Part shown: piece by piece, positions 6,636 to 13,588 of the stretch
Layout of the letters: the number at the start of each line of letters is the position of its first letter
How positions within the stretch are numbered: the stretch's first letter is position 1
From: CAZKGE01 sp964636405
GTDB taxonomy: Bacteria; Bacillota; Clostridia; Christensenellales; CAG-138
Assembly: GCA_964636405.1 (NCBI GenBank)
Contig: CAZWSI010000036.1
Span: 1 to 13,747, forward strand
DNA length: 13,747 nucleotides
Direction: 5' to 3'
Translations under genes and position numbers: made by a program
The notes under the pieces: model-generated
Seen by the model: the letters and a program-made list of their open reading frames with translations, nothing else
What the model was told of the DNA's origin: nothing
Databases searched by the model: none

Positions 6636-8789
6636 CTATCGGTTGTGATAAACCACGGCAAGCACGGGCTCGCCATTGTCCAGCAAACGGAGTTCCATCC
6701 GCAAAATGCCCATAAGCTGCCCAATTTCCTGAATGCCGCTCAGATCGAGCATCTTCTCCCGGTAGAATACGAAAACGGAAGGCAAGGTCGCATTTGCATC
6801 CGAATAATAGGTGTTGTCATCCAGAAATGCGCGAAAATCGCTTTCCAGACAGCCCTTTGAAAACTTGCGATACTTCGCCTTCTTGCGTTTAAAGCGGACG
6901 ACGCCCTCCCGATCCACGAGGCACACCGCGTTCACGCGGCTTTTTATGAGCCCGAACAGCTTTTTTTCCTCGTCTGCGGTTTCCATGAGATTCCATCTGC
7001 CGGTGGACAGTTTTTTTGTCACCCGTTCCGGCTCCGCATTGAGCGCGGCGGCGGCGATGCGTATCAGCTCGTCGTCCGTCGCCTCCTTTGCGCCCATTTC
7101 CTTTGCACGCAGTTCCGTAGCGCCGGAGGCGATGGCGCGCACCAGGCCGCGCTGCGGGTCGATTTCGATCACCACCTCGACCGTCTCTTCGCAGGCGCCC
7201 GCCCGTACCGCCATTTCAATGCATTCCGCGCGAACGCGCGCAATGTCCTCGTCCGTCGGGTTGATGATCGTGCGTTCGATCTGCTCCTTCACCATGGCAA
7301 GCGCCACGCCGATGGTCGAAATATAAGGCGCTTCCTTGGCAATGCTCCATGCCATGTTTTCTCGTTTCCCAAGCGCCGGCACGATTACGCCCGCACCGCC
7401 GCCGCCGCCAACGAGCCGAATAAAGGAGCGTTCGATGCCGTATTCCGCAATGAGCGCATCGACCACGCCCATTACCTTGTCCAGCGCGATATTCAGCGCC
7501 GTACGCGCCGCCTCCTCGGCCGACGCGCAGCCGTTCAGGGAATCTGAAAGCGCCTGCCAGGCCGCGCGCGCTGCCGCGGCGTCGCCCTTTGCATAATCGC
7601 CGTCAGGCACAAGCCCCAGCAGATTGGCCGCGCCCGTGAGGGTAAGCGCGTATTCCTCGCCGCTCTCCGTTACGACCACGGCATATTCAGCGGGATCCCC
7701 CGGCAGCGGCGCCATGCGGCGAATTGTGCAGGCGCCGTCTTCCGGCCCCTTCTTCGGGAAGCATTCATAGGCTTTGCCCGCAATGTGCGCACTGCGGGGG
7801 CCCACATCGGTAATTTTCCCGTTGCTTACGCGGATCATGGTTCCGCCAGCAATCCCTATGGTACGCACGTCTACGGAACGAAGATAGGTCTTGTGTCCGC
7901 CCACCTGCGCATACTTGATCATGACCTGTCCATTTTTGATTACGGAGATATCAATGCTTGTGCCGCCGACCTCGAAGAAGACGCCGTCGGATACGCGCTC
8001 ACCCATAAGCGCGCCGGCAACGCCGCCCGCAAGGCCTGAAAGCATGGTGAGGATGGGGCGCTTGCGCACCTCGTCGATGGACATAACGCCTCCGTCACAG
8101 CGCATGATCATGAGCTTGGAACGGATCTTTGCGTCCAGCACCGCCTGCTCGGTCATATCGGCCGTCTGCATCATGCGCGGCACAAGGCTGGCATTGACAA
8201 GAGCTGTGCGCGTCCGCATTTTCAGCCCATAAAGCTGAGAAATCTCATGCCCGACCGTCGCATAATAGCCCATGGAAGCGGCGATATCGCGCACCCTGTC
8301 TTCGTTTGTCGGATCGTCCACGCTGTAGGCTTCGGAAGCCAGCATCACCTCAGCGCCCTCTTGGGCCAGCTCGCGCACCGCGTTTTGTACGTTCTCCTCG
8401 CTCAGCGTGCCGGAATCCAGAAAGCGATGGGAAAAAGGGAGGTAGCGCCCGGCGCAAAGCTCGATGGGCGGGATGTTTGTTTCATTTCGCGCGCTGCGCG
8501 CGTCGAAGCCCGTGCCCATGCCGATCGTCCCCACGTGCGCAACATCGCCCTCAAGCAGGGCGTTTGTCGCCTGCGTTGTGCCGTGTGCGATAAACGTCAC
8601 GTCCTCGGGCGCTATGCCCGCTTCCTCCAGCACCGCGCCGATGATGCGGATAATGCCCTCGGCAACGCCCTCTGTGTGCGTGGTGGGGATCTTCTTTTTT
8701 GCGACGACCTCGAACGTGTCGCCATCGATGACGGCGGCATCCGTAAAGGTGCCGCCGACATCGATTCCTACTCGATACTTCTTAGCCAA
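6636..8789 (-). CDS. Hydantoinase/oxoprolinase family protein, HyuA-type ATPase subunit
   Basis: A 717-residue cytosolic protein of the HyuA/oxoprolinase ASKHA-like superfamily, which couples ATP hydrolysis to opening of a cyclic amide or to related carboxylation chemistry. Diagnostic motifs are GIDVGGTFTD (residues 8-17), HGTTQATNALLE (69-80), 'MRCDGGVMS' (229-237), FEVGGTSIDI (272-281), 'GIAGGTMIRV' (312-321) and a glycine-rich 'GGGGGAGVIVP' near 470. A distinct C-terminal region of roughly 200 residues follows, which I do not recognise. It starts at TTG: the codons before it run GGC GGT AGT GAT back to an in-frame TAA at 8802-8804, so no earlier start is possible. AAGG (8800-8803) serves as ribosome site. 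No HyuB partner is in the window. It lies 31 nt after the transporter stop. The substrate is unknown, and the lack of HyuB makes ordinary 5-oxoproline hydrolysis less likely. Confidence 0.85.
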   Translation of the reverse strand: MAKKYRVGIDVGGTFTDAAVIDGDTFEVVAKKKIPTTHTEGVAEGIIRIIGAVLEEAGIAPEDVTFIAHGTTQATNALLEGDVAHVGTIGMGTGFDARSARNETNIPPIELCAGRYLPFSHRFLDSGTLSEENVQNAVRELAQEGAEVMLASEAYSVDDPTNEDRVRDIAASMGYYATVGHEISQLYGLKMRTRTALVNASLVPRMMQTADMTEQAVLDAKIRSKLMIMRCDGGVMSIDEVRKRPILTMLSGLAGGVAGALMGERVSDGVFFEVGGTSIDISVIKNGQVMIKYAQVGGHKTYLRSVDVRTIGIAGGTMIRVSNGKITDVGPRSAHIAGKAYECFPKKGPEDGACTIRRMAPLPGDPAEYAVVVTESGEEYALTLTGAANLLGLVPDGDYAKGDAAAARAAWQALSDSLNGCASAEEAARTALNIALDKVMGVVDALIAEYGIERSFIRLVGGGGGAGVIVPALGKRENMAWSIAKEAPYISTIGVALAMVKEQIERTIINPTDEDIARVRAECIEMAVRAGACEETVEVVIEIDPQRGLVRAIASGATELRAKEMGAKEATDDELIRIAAAALNAEPERVTKKLSTGRWNLMETADEEKKLFGLIKSRVNAVCLVDREGVVRFKRKKAKYRKFSKGCLESDFRAFLDDNTYYSDANATLPSVFVFYREKMLDLSGIQEIGQLMGILRMELRLLDNGEPVLAVVYHNR

Positions 8790-8820
8790 ATCACTACCGC
8801 CTTACTATCCAGTCAGCTTA

Positions 8821-10104
8821 TCAGAACAGTACGATTGCCGCAAGCACGAAGCAAAGCAGCACGGAAACCGCAACCCACGGAAGCGTACCCACAAAGTAAC
8901 GGTTTACGTCGGTCTTTACATAGTCGGCCGTCCAGACATGGTGGGTGTTGGTGGGGTCGCACAGGCACTGCACGTTGCCCGCGATGCGGAAGGTCACCAT
9001 CGTCATAATGGGGTTCATGCCGCAGGCGAAGAACAGCGCGATCAGGCCGCTGCCAAGGCCGCTGAAGTTCATGGGGCCGCGGTACACGGTGAGCAGGCAG
9101 GCAAGCGCCGTAAAGACCAGAATATACACAATGGGATTGGTTGGGATCAGGTTCCCGATGACCGGCTCGAGCACGGCCTTGACTTCGGTCGCCATAACGG
9201 CTTTCATCAGCATGCCGATGCCGATCATGAGCGCGAGGGGGCCCGCCGCGTCCTGAATGCCCTCTACAAGGCCGCTCGTCACGACCTGCGCAGGCTTTTT
9301 GCTCCAGGTCAGCAGCAGCGTAATAATCACGCCAACGATGATGGAGGGCACGATGTCGAGCTTGGCGATCATAACCAGCAGAATCGGCACGATCGGCGTG
9401 ATCATGGCGACAAGCGGCACGTTCTTTTGCTCGCCCTTTTCCTCGGTTTGTTCGGCCGGCATGGCCCATGCCTTAACGGTGGTCTTATCCTTGCGCATCT
9501 GCCACACAATCATGGCCACGCAGATCAAGATGAAGGGGATAGCCGGAATCCAGGACCAGGAAACCAATTCCTGCGTGGTTACGCCCAGAATCGAGGTGTA
9601 AATCGCGAGCGGCCCAATGGTGAAAACGGAGCCGATGGCGTTTGCGCAAAGCAGCACGAGGCCCGCCGTCACGGGATTGATGCCTACGGAGATCATAATC
9701 GGCAGAATGATGGAGCCGACCAGAATGACCATGCCGAGGCCGTTTGCGCCGGCAAACACGAAGCTTGCGGCTGCGAGCAGCACAAGCGCGATGGGCAGGG
9801 GCTTATCGCCCGCAAGCTCCGCGGCCTTGCGGATGATGGTTGCGGTTACGCCGGTTTTTGTGAGCACCCGACCGAAGAAGGCGCCAAAGATAACGCCCGT
9901 CATGGCGGAAGAGAGCCGCATGACGCCACCGCTGATTACGTCCTTAACAATGTTGAATTCACCTGTAAGAAACGGAACGCCCGCCACAAGGCACATGGCG
10001 ACCGCCATGAGCGGCAGAACAATAATTGTGGGCAGCTTCCGCGTGGCAATCAGTACGATTGCCGCGATGTAAACGAGCATAATACCTATAAACTGAATTG
10101 ACAT
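8821..10104 (-). CDS. Secondary transporter of the ion-transporter superfamily (GntP/citrate-like)
   Basis: A 427-residue membrane protein with about eleven to twelve hydrophobic segments, beginning 'IQFIGIMLVYIAAIVLIATRK', with a long central hydrophilic loop near residues 206-230 (WQMRKDKTTVKAW...EEKGEQ) separating two halves. A gly-rich re-entrant region 'GVIFGAFFGRVLTKTG' in the first half, and 'GPLALMIGIGMLMKA' in the second, resemble the paired hairpins of GntP/CitMHS/Dcu-type carriers. These move organic acids such as gluconate, citrate or C4-dicarboxylates with protons or sodium. GGGAGG lies 6 nt ahead of the ATG at 10104. It sits between dehydrogenase and HyuA genes, so it probably imports the substrate of this operon; no ATP-binding partner is needed. 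Family assignment at superfamily level is reasonable, substrate assignment is not possible. Confidence 0.72.
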   Translation of the reverse strand: MSIQFIGIMLVYIAAIVLIATRKLPTIIVLPLMAVAMCLVAGVPFLTGEFNIVKDVISGGVMRLSSAMTGVIFGAFFGRVLTKTGVTATIIRKAAELAGDKPLPIALVLLAAASFVFAGANGLGMVILVGSIILPIMISVGINPVTAGLVLLCANAIGSVFTIGPLAIYTSILGVTTQELVSWSWIPAIPFILICVAMIVWQMRKDKTTVKAWAMPAEQTEEKGEQKNVPLVAMITPIVPILLVMIAKLDIVPSIIVGVIITLLLTWSKKPAQVVTSGLVEGIQDAAGPLALMIGIGMLMKAVMATEVKAVLEPVIGNLIPTNPIVYILVFTALACLLTVYRGPMNFSGLGSGLIALFFACGMNPIMTMVTFRIAGNVQCLCDPTNTHHVWTADYVKTDVNRYFVGTLPWVAVSVLLCFVLAAIVLF

Positions 10105-10245
10105 ACCTTTCCTCCCAAAGTACTATTTGTGTGACTGTGTCGTATAGAATAACGAAGCTCCTGGGGAATCCCCTCCTTCACTTCCCCCGCCGAGGGCCCT
10201 TCGGCCAGAGAATACTCATGATTGTACGTGCTGTTGCCTAACGCG
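10105..10245. other. 141-nt intercistronic region with two small palindromes
   Basis: Between the dehydrogenase stop and the transporter start lie a near-palindrome GCCGAGGGCCCTTCGGC (10189-10205), able to form a 5-bp stem with a 7-nt loop, and an 11-nt inverted repeat GGGGAATCCCC (10163-10173). Neither is followed by a T-run, and no good -35/-10 pair was found on the minus strand. It could hold an mRNA processing structure or a weak operator. No short gene was seen. Confidence 0.35.
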
Positions 10246-11400
10246 TTACGGCGCAATGAGCACCTTCATGCTCTCGTCCGTCATGCTTGTGCGCACCGCT
10301 TCCTCTGCCCGCTCGAGCGGGAAAACGTGGCTGATAAACCGATCCCACGGAAACCAGTTCAGCGAGCGCTCCATCATCTCCATGCTCGCGCGGTAGCCGT
10401 TGTGCGCATGGTTCGACATGCCGATGATGCGCAGGTTCTTGGAACAAATCTCGTGAATGTTGATGGGCGTTTCCCCACAATCTACAAAATTGCCGGGCTC
10501 CAGATACATGCCCGCCTTACGCAGCATGCGCAGCCCCTCCGGCACCACGTGCGGGCGGCCCACGCATTCCACCACGAGATCTGCGCCCCGGCCGTGCGTT
10601 TCCGAAAGCACGCGCTCGATGCGCTCATCCTCCGTGGTTGCGTTGACGTTGAGCGTAACGTCCGCGCCAAATTCTTTGGCAAGGGCCAGCTTGTAATCGG
10701 AAATATCTGTGGCGATGATTTTTCCCGCGCCCATCATGCGCGCCTTAATAATGTGCGCAAGTCCCAGCGGGCCGACGCCCTGCACCACAACGGCGTCGTT
10801 GAAATTGAAGCCCTCCAGCGAGAAGGAATTGAACTCCTTGGCCTTATCCAGCGTATAGGTAACGGCCATAACCTCCGCCAGCACCGCCACGCGGTCCGGC
10901 AGCCCGTCCGGGATCTTGTAAAGGCGCGTGCCGGGCTCGATGTAGACGTACTCCGCAAAGCCGCCGTACAGGTGTTTGCCTTCGTTGCAGGAGCGCATGT
11001 TCCCATAGCTGAACTGCATGCGCTCGCACCACGGATAGGTGGGCATGTTTTTGCAATACCAGCATTCGCCGCATACCACATCCGGGCACATCGTCACGCG
11101 GTCGCCCGGCCGCAGCACGGCGCCGTCAAACTCCAGCCGCTTTGCGCCAAGCGCGTCGATCTCCTCAATGACCATCACGTTCTCGTGACCCTGGATGATG
11201 GGATACGGCAGATTGATTTCGTTCTTCGTGCCCTTGTATTGGACGCTTTCCCCGCGGTAGCTGTGTTTGTCCGTGCCGCACACGCCCGATACGAGCATGC
11301 GCGCGATGGCCCCGCCGCTTCCGAGCTTGGGCATAGGAAATTCCCGCAGCTCGATTTTGCCCGGGCGCTCCAACACCGCCGCCCTTACCGTCGTTTTCAT
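10246..11400 (-). CDS. Zinc-dependent alcohol/polyol dehydrogenase, MDR family
   Basis: A 384-residue cytosolic medium-chain dehydrogenase that should oxidise an alcohol or polyol with NAD. Catalytic zinc ligands are visible: Cys41 in 'SGVCGTDKH' and His72-Glu73 in 'IIQGHENV'. The structural zinc lobe has Cys110, Cys113, Cys116 and Cys125. The Rossmann fold carries GVGPLG (208-213), and Asp232 at the end of the next strand favours NAD over NADP. The C-terminal 'FISHVFPLERAEEAV' is typical of threonine/sorbitol dehydrogenase relatives. ATG at 11400 is preferred over an in-frame TTG at 11424 because GGGAG precedes it at about 9 nt. It is the first structural gene after the LacI repressor, with a putative LacI operator 59 nt upstream (11459-11474). 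The exact substrate is unknown. Confidence 0.9.
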   Translation of the reverse strand: MKTTVRAAVLERPGKIELREFPMPKLGSGGAIARMLVSGVCGTDKHSYRGESVQYKGTKNEINLPYPIIQGHENVMVIEEIDALGAKRLEFDGAVLRPGDRVTMCPDVVCGECWYCKNMPTYPWCERMQFSYGNMRSCNEGKHLYGGFAEYVYIEPGTRLYKIPDGLPDRVAVLAEVMAVTYTLDKAKEFNSFSLEGFNFNDAVVVQGVGPLGLAHIIKARMMGAGKIIATDISDYKLALAKEFGADVTLNVNATTEDERIERVLSETHGRGADLVVECVGRPHVVPEGLRMLRKAGMYLEPGNFVDCGETPINIHEICSKNLRIIGMSNHAHNGYRASMEMMERSLNWFPWDRFISHVFPLERAEEAVRTSMTDESMKVLIAP

Positions 11401-11458
11401 ACCTAAATCTCCCTTCGCTGACAATCCTTCACGCTTAATCGTTTTGATAATATCGTTA

Positions 11459-11474
11459 ACTTTATCGTTAAAGT
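11459..11474. promoter_or_regulatory. Putative LacI-family operator upstream of the dehydrogenase
   Basis: The 16-mer ACTTTATCGTTAAAGT is an inverted repeat with a central CG: seven of eight base pairs match. It shares ACTTTATCG and the final AGT with the 12598-12613 site at the lacI promoter. A further TATCGTTAA copy starts 12 nt to the left at 11451 and overlaps it. Site placement 59 nt ahead of the dehydrogenase start fits repression of the operon by the adjacent regulator. No confident -35/-10 pair was found nearby; a TATTAT on the minus strand next to the site could be a -10 element. Confidence 0.65.
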
Positions 11475-11547
11475 AATGCTCTACTGCGAGCCGCCCGCAT
11501 GCAAAACGCGGGATTGAGGGGACTGATTCCGAGGTCTGCGGAAAAAA

Positions 11548-12555
11548 TCAGGTGGTTTCTCTAACGATGAGGTCAGGCAGCAGCAGAAGCCTTGGTTGGC
11601 CGACCTCGTGACCGGCCATCAGCTCAATGAGGATGGCCGCACTCTTTTCTCCGATCCGTTCCTTGGGCAGCGCAACCGTTGTGAGGGCCGGGGTGAGGTA
11701 TGGCGCCATGTCAATATCGTCTACGCCGATTACGCCCACGTCCCCGGGCACGGAAAGCCCCTTGTCGTGCAGCGCGCGGATCAGGCCGACGGCAAGCTGA
11801 TCCGTGGAGCAGAACACAGAGCAGCTTCCCTGCGTCCGCTGGGCGATTTCTACACCCGCATGGTATGCGTCCACGAGATCAAAGTTATTGTTGAGCACCC
11901 GTTCGGGCACAAGCGGCATGCCCGCTTCGCGCAGCGCGCGGCAATAGCCCTCGTAGCGCTTGATGGTTGGGGAAATCTGATCCGGGCCGTTTACGCAGAA
12001 GACGGGCCGACCCGGCTTGCGCGCCAGCAGGTGACGCGTGGCGATATAGCCCGCTTGCTCGTTATCCGCCGCAACGTAATAATCTGCGTCCGCGTCGAGA
12101 AAACGATTGGAAAACACATAGGGAATACCCGCCTGCTTGAGGGCTTTCTTTTCGGGATCGCTGTTTTGCGCCGGATCGATGATGATGCCCGCCATGTTCA
12201 TCGAGGCGATTTGCCGGATAAACATAGCCTCGCGCTCCCTCTGCTCCATGGAGCTGAAGGTCATGGTCTGGTATCCGGCGGCGGCGAGCGTGCGCTCGTA
12301 GCCGAGAATGACGCGGGAAAAATAAGGCTTGGAGATATCGGACAGCACGAGCGCGACGACGTTCCCCTTGTTGCGGCGGAGATTGGCGGCCATGATATTG
12401 GGGACATAGCCCATTTCGCCGATTTTGGCAAGCACCTCGGCCTTGGTTTTCTCGGAGATATCCTTGTGACCGTTAACGACCTTGGAGACGGTCGTAACGC
12501 TCACATTCATGCTCCGGGCTATATCCTTCATGGTGGCGTTGGTCACATGTGCCAT
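11548..12555 (-). CDS. LacI-family transcriptional repressor
   Basis: A 335-residue regulator with an N-terminal LacI helix-turn-helix (residues 8-27, 'TMKDIARSMNVSVTTVSKVVNG') followed by the hinge 'GYVPNIMAANLRR' and a periplasmic-binding-protein-like ligand domain from about residue 60 ('NVVALVLSDISKPYFSRVILGYERTLAAAGY'). It should bind a small-molecule inducer and release its operators. ATG at 12555 is preferred because AAGGGA lies 6 nt ahead; in-frame ATGs at 12573 and 12579 have no good ribosome site. It is transcribed toward the catabolic genes and separated from them by 147 nt that hold a putative operator. Its own promoter carries a matching operator, which suggests autorepression. 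The inducer is unknown but is probably the operon substrate or a product. Confidence 0.93.
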   Translation of the reverse strand: MAHVTNATMKDIARSMNVSVTTVSKVVNGHKDISEKTKAEVLAKIGEMGYVPNIMAANLRRNKGNVVALVLSDISKPYFSRVILGYERTLAAAGYQTMTFSSMEQREREAMFIRQIASMNMAGIIIDPAQNSDPEKKALKQAGIPYVFSNRFLDADADYYVAADNEQAGYIATRHLLARKPGRPVFCVNGPDQISPTIKRYEGYCRALREAGMPLVPERVLNNNFDLVDAYHAGVEIAQRTQGSCSVFCSTDQLAVGLIRALHDKGLSVPGDVGVIGVDDIDMAPYLTPALTTVALPKERIGEKSAAILIELMAGHEVGQPRLLLLPDLIVRETT

Positions 12556-12597
12556 ACAGAGTCCCTTCTTCATAATCATCCGGCATATGGAACGTTT

Positions 12598-12613
12598 ACT
12601 TTATCGATTTAGT
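12598..12613. promoter_or_regulatory. Putative LacI-family operator in the lacI leader
   Basis: The 16-mer ACTTTATCGATTTAGT pairs at six of eight positions about a central CG. It agrees with the dehydrogenase-side site at most positions. It lies about 9-24 nt downstream of the predicted transcription start of the lacI promoter, a position suited to autorepression by blocking polymerase escape. Confidence 0.6.
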
Positions 12614-12628
12614 TGCGCTGACAACAAA

Positions 12629-12657
12629 ATTATATGAGGGCTTCTGAGATTTGTCAA
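12629..12657 (-). promoter_or_regulatory. Sigma-70/sigma-A promoter of the LacI-family repressor gene
   Basis: On the minus strand, TTGACA (12652-12657) and TATAAT (12629-12634) are both perfect consensus hexamers separated by exactly 17 nt. A run of seven A on the same strand (12664-12670) lies just upstream of the -35 as an UP-element-like tract. The predicted start near 12622 gives a leader of about 65 nt to the lacI ATG. Confidence 0.85.
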
Positions 12658-12866
12658 GACAGATTTTTTTGTGATGGGGCATATCCCACTGTGATAGAGG
12701 TACTATGAAGCTTTCAGTGCGATCTCAAATGAATAAATTAGCAAGGAGCATTCCTGTTTTTACGGTATACAGTGAGCGTTTTTTCTCGTTTGAAGCTCAT
12801 TTTGAACGGCTTCTTCAGTATGAAAATGGCAGAAAAGACTGGAGTTGGAACGGTAGCATAAAGACG

Positions 12867-12911
12867 AAAACGGCACGGGCATTGGGTTTTTGACCTTTGC
12901 CCGTGCCGTTT
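12867..12911 (-). terminator. Intrinsic terminator of the toxin-antitoxin operon
   Basis: A perfect 14-bp inverted repeat (12868-12881 with 12898-12911; core CGGCACGGGCA) encloses a 16-nt loop. Read on the minus strand it is followed by TTTTCGTCTTT. It starts 14 nt after the toxin stop. Confidence 0.85.
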
Positions 12912-12924
12912 ATCGATAACCGGG

Positions 12925-13251
12925 TCACTCGGATGGGGAACTGAACAACAGGTAAAGCCAATCCCGTCGCGAATGCAGAATGCGACCGATCCAAACCTCG
13001 TTTTGCCGGATGCGGTAGAAGATAACGTACGGATCGACCACAAGCATCCGATACCCGCTTTCCACAAGCGACAGTTCGTTGGTGGGCAATACCGCACCCA
13101 AACGAGGCATATCGCCCAGTTTGAGGATTGTGGCCTCAATCCTGTCCAACATCTTGATTGCCGCAAGGCGGTCAGCCTCGGAGATATACGAAAAAATGCC
13201 GTCGAGGTCATCCACGGCGGCAGATGTATAGCGGATTTTATGCTTTCCCAT
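12925..13251 (-). CDS. RelE/ParE-family type II toxin
   Basis: A 108-residue basic protein with the short alpha/beta fold of the RelE/ParE superfamily: N-terminal 'KIRYTSAAVDDLDGIFSYIS', two helices 'RLAAIKMLDRIEATILKL', 'PRLGAVL', then 'YRMLVVDPYVIFYRIRQNEVWIGRILHSRRDW' as the central strands and C-terminal basic motif. ParE members block DNA gyrase and RelE members cut mRNA on the ribosome; the 'DPYVIFYRI' and 'RILHSRRD' pattern fits ParE-like plasmid stabilisation proteins best, but the target is not certain. Its start overlaps the antitoxin's end by 14 nt, so the two are translationally coupled. A strong terminator follows. Length is normal for the family. Confidence 0.9.
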   Translation of the reverse strand: MGKHKIRYTSAAVDDLDGIFSYISEADRLAAIKMLDRIEATILKLGDMPRLGAVLPTNELSLVESGYRMLVVDPYVIFYRIRQNEVWIGRILHSRRDWLYLLFSSPSE

Positions 13252-13540
13252 GCGTCAGCCTCTCGCGCAAGCGCCCGAATACTTCGTCGTGATCGTATAG
13301 CTCACCCGCGTTCATCTGCTGGTCGGCAACGGCCAGCTTGCCTTGCAGACGATACCACGCTTCCCTGCGGCAAAACGCCTCATGGCTCATTACAACCAGG
13401 TCGTTTTCGCCGTTGTTCGTGATCAGGATCGGGTCTTGCGACGCATGGCACAGGTCGGAAAACTTCTTATAGTCGGTGCGAATCGCCGAGGACGGCTTCA
13501 CCGTCAGCACCGTGGGCAACGCTTGTTCCAATGTCGACAT
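13238..13540 (-). CDS. Phd/YefM-family type II antitoxin
   Basis: A 100-residue protein that should bind and neutralise the downstream toxin and repress the operon. The core 'SSAIRTDYKKFSDLCHASQDPILITNNGENDLVVMSHEAF' is the Phd/YefM DNA-binding fold, and the C-terminal part (about residues 58-100, charged, with 'DHDEVFGRLRERLTHGKA') is the toxin-wrapping tail. GGAGG lies about 5 nt ahead of the ATG at 13540. Gene order antitoxin-toxin and the 14-nt overlap are the norm for these modules. The protein has a slightly long N-terminus (about 14 residues before the fold), with no better internal start. The inverted repeat at 13576-13588 upstream may be its operator. Confidence 0.9.
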   Translation of the reverse strand: MSTLEQALPTVLTVKPSSAIRTDYKKFSDLCHASQDPILITNNGENDLVVMSHEAFCRREAWYRLQGKLAVADQQMNAGELYDHDEVFGRLRERLTHGKA

Positions 13541-13575
13541 GGCAGCCTCCTGTCAATATTATATGCAGAGCATAC

Positions 13576-13588
13576 CATGTCATACATG
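13576..13588. promoter_or_regulatory. Possible operator of the toxin-antitoxin operon
   Basis: CATGTCATACATG is a 5-bp inverted repeat with a 3-nt centre, 36-48 nt upstream of the antitoxin ATG, where Phd/YefM proteins usually bind. A TTGACA on the minus strand (13599-13604) lies beside it, but no matching -10 at 16-18 nt was found, so the promoter itself is not resolved. Confidence 0.4.

Larger units (their letters stand above)
12556..12924. other. 369-nt AT-richer intergenic region
   Basis: This gene-free stretch holds, from left to right, the lacI leader, operator and promoter, then an AT-rich block, then a strong hairpin at 12867-12911 that ends the toxin-antitoxin unit. A 62-codon plus-strand frame at 12705-12893, preceded by AGAGG, was considered but overlaps the hairpin and lacks any recognisable motif. 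No RNA gene or mobile-element end was recognised. The lower GC than the flanking genes may mark an insertion point. Confidence 0.5.

Noticed and set aside
8464..10101. 545-codon plus-strand open frame antisense to the carrier and part of HyuA
   Set aside because: It lies wholly opposite two well-supported genes. Its His/Asn/Gly-rich content is what an antisense frame of a membrane-protein gene gives, and it has no recognisable domain.
10222..11406. 394-codon plus-strand open frame antisense to the dehydrogenase
   Set aside because: Shadow of a gene with clear zinc and NAD motifs; no domain of its own.
11494..11512. Hairpin CCCGCAT/ACGCGGG between lacI and the dehydrogenase, considered as a lacI terminator
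   Set aside because: Stem of seven pairs with a wobble and no T-run in the lacI direction; read-through into the operon seems as likely.
12705..12893. 62-codon plus-strand frame with AGAGG 4 nt upstream
   Set aside because: No recognisable motif, no convincing promoter on that strand, and its end lies inside the terminator hairpin at 12867-12911.
13558..13563. Perfect TATAAT on the minus strand before the antitoxin
   Set aside because: Its predicted transcript start would fall at or inside the ribosome binding site, and no -35 hexamer lies 16-18 nt away.
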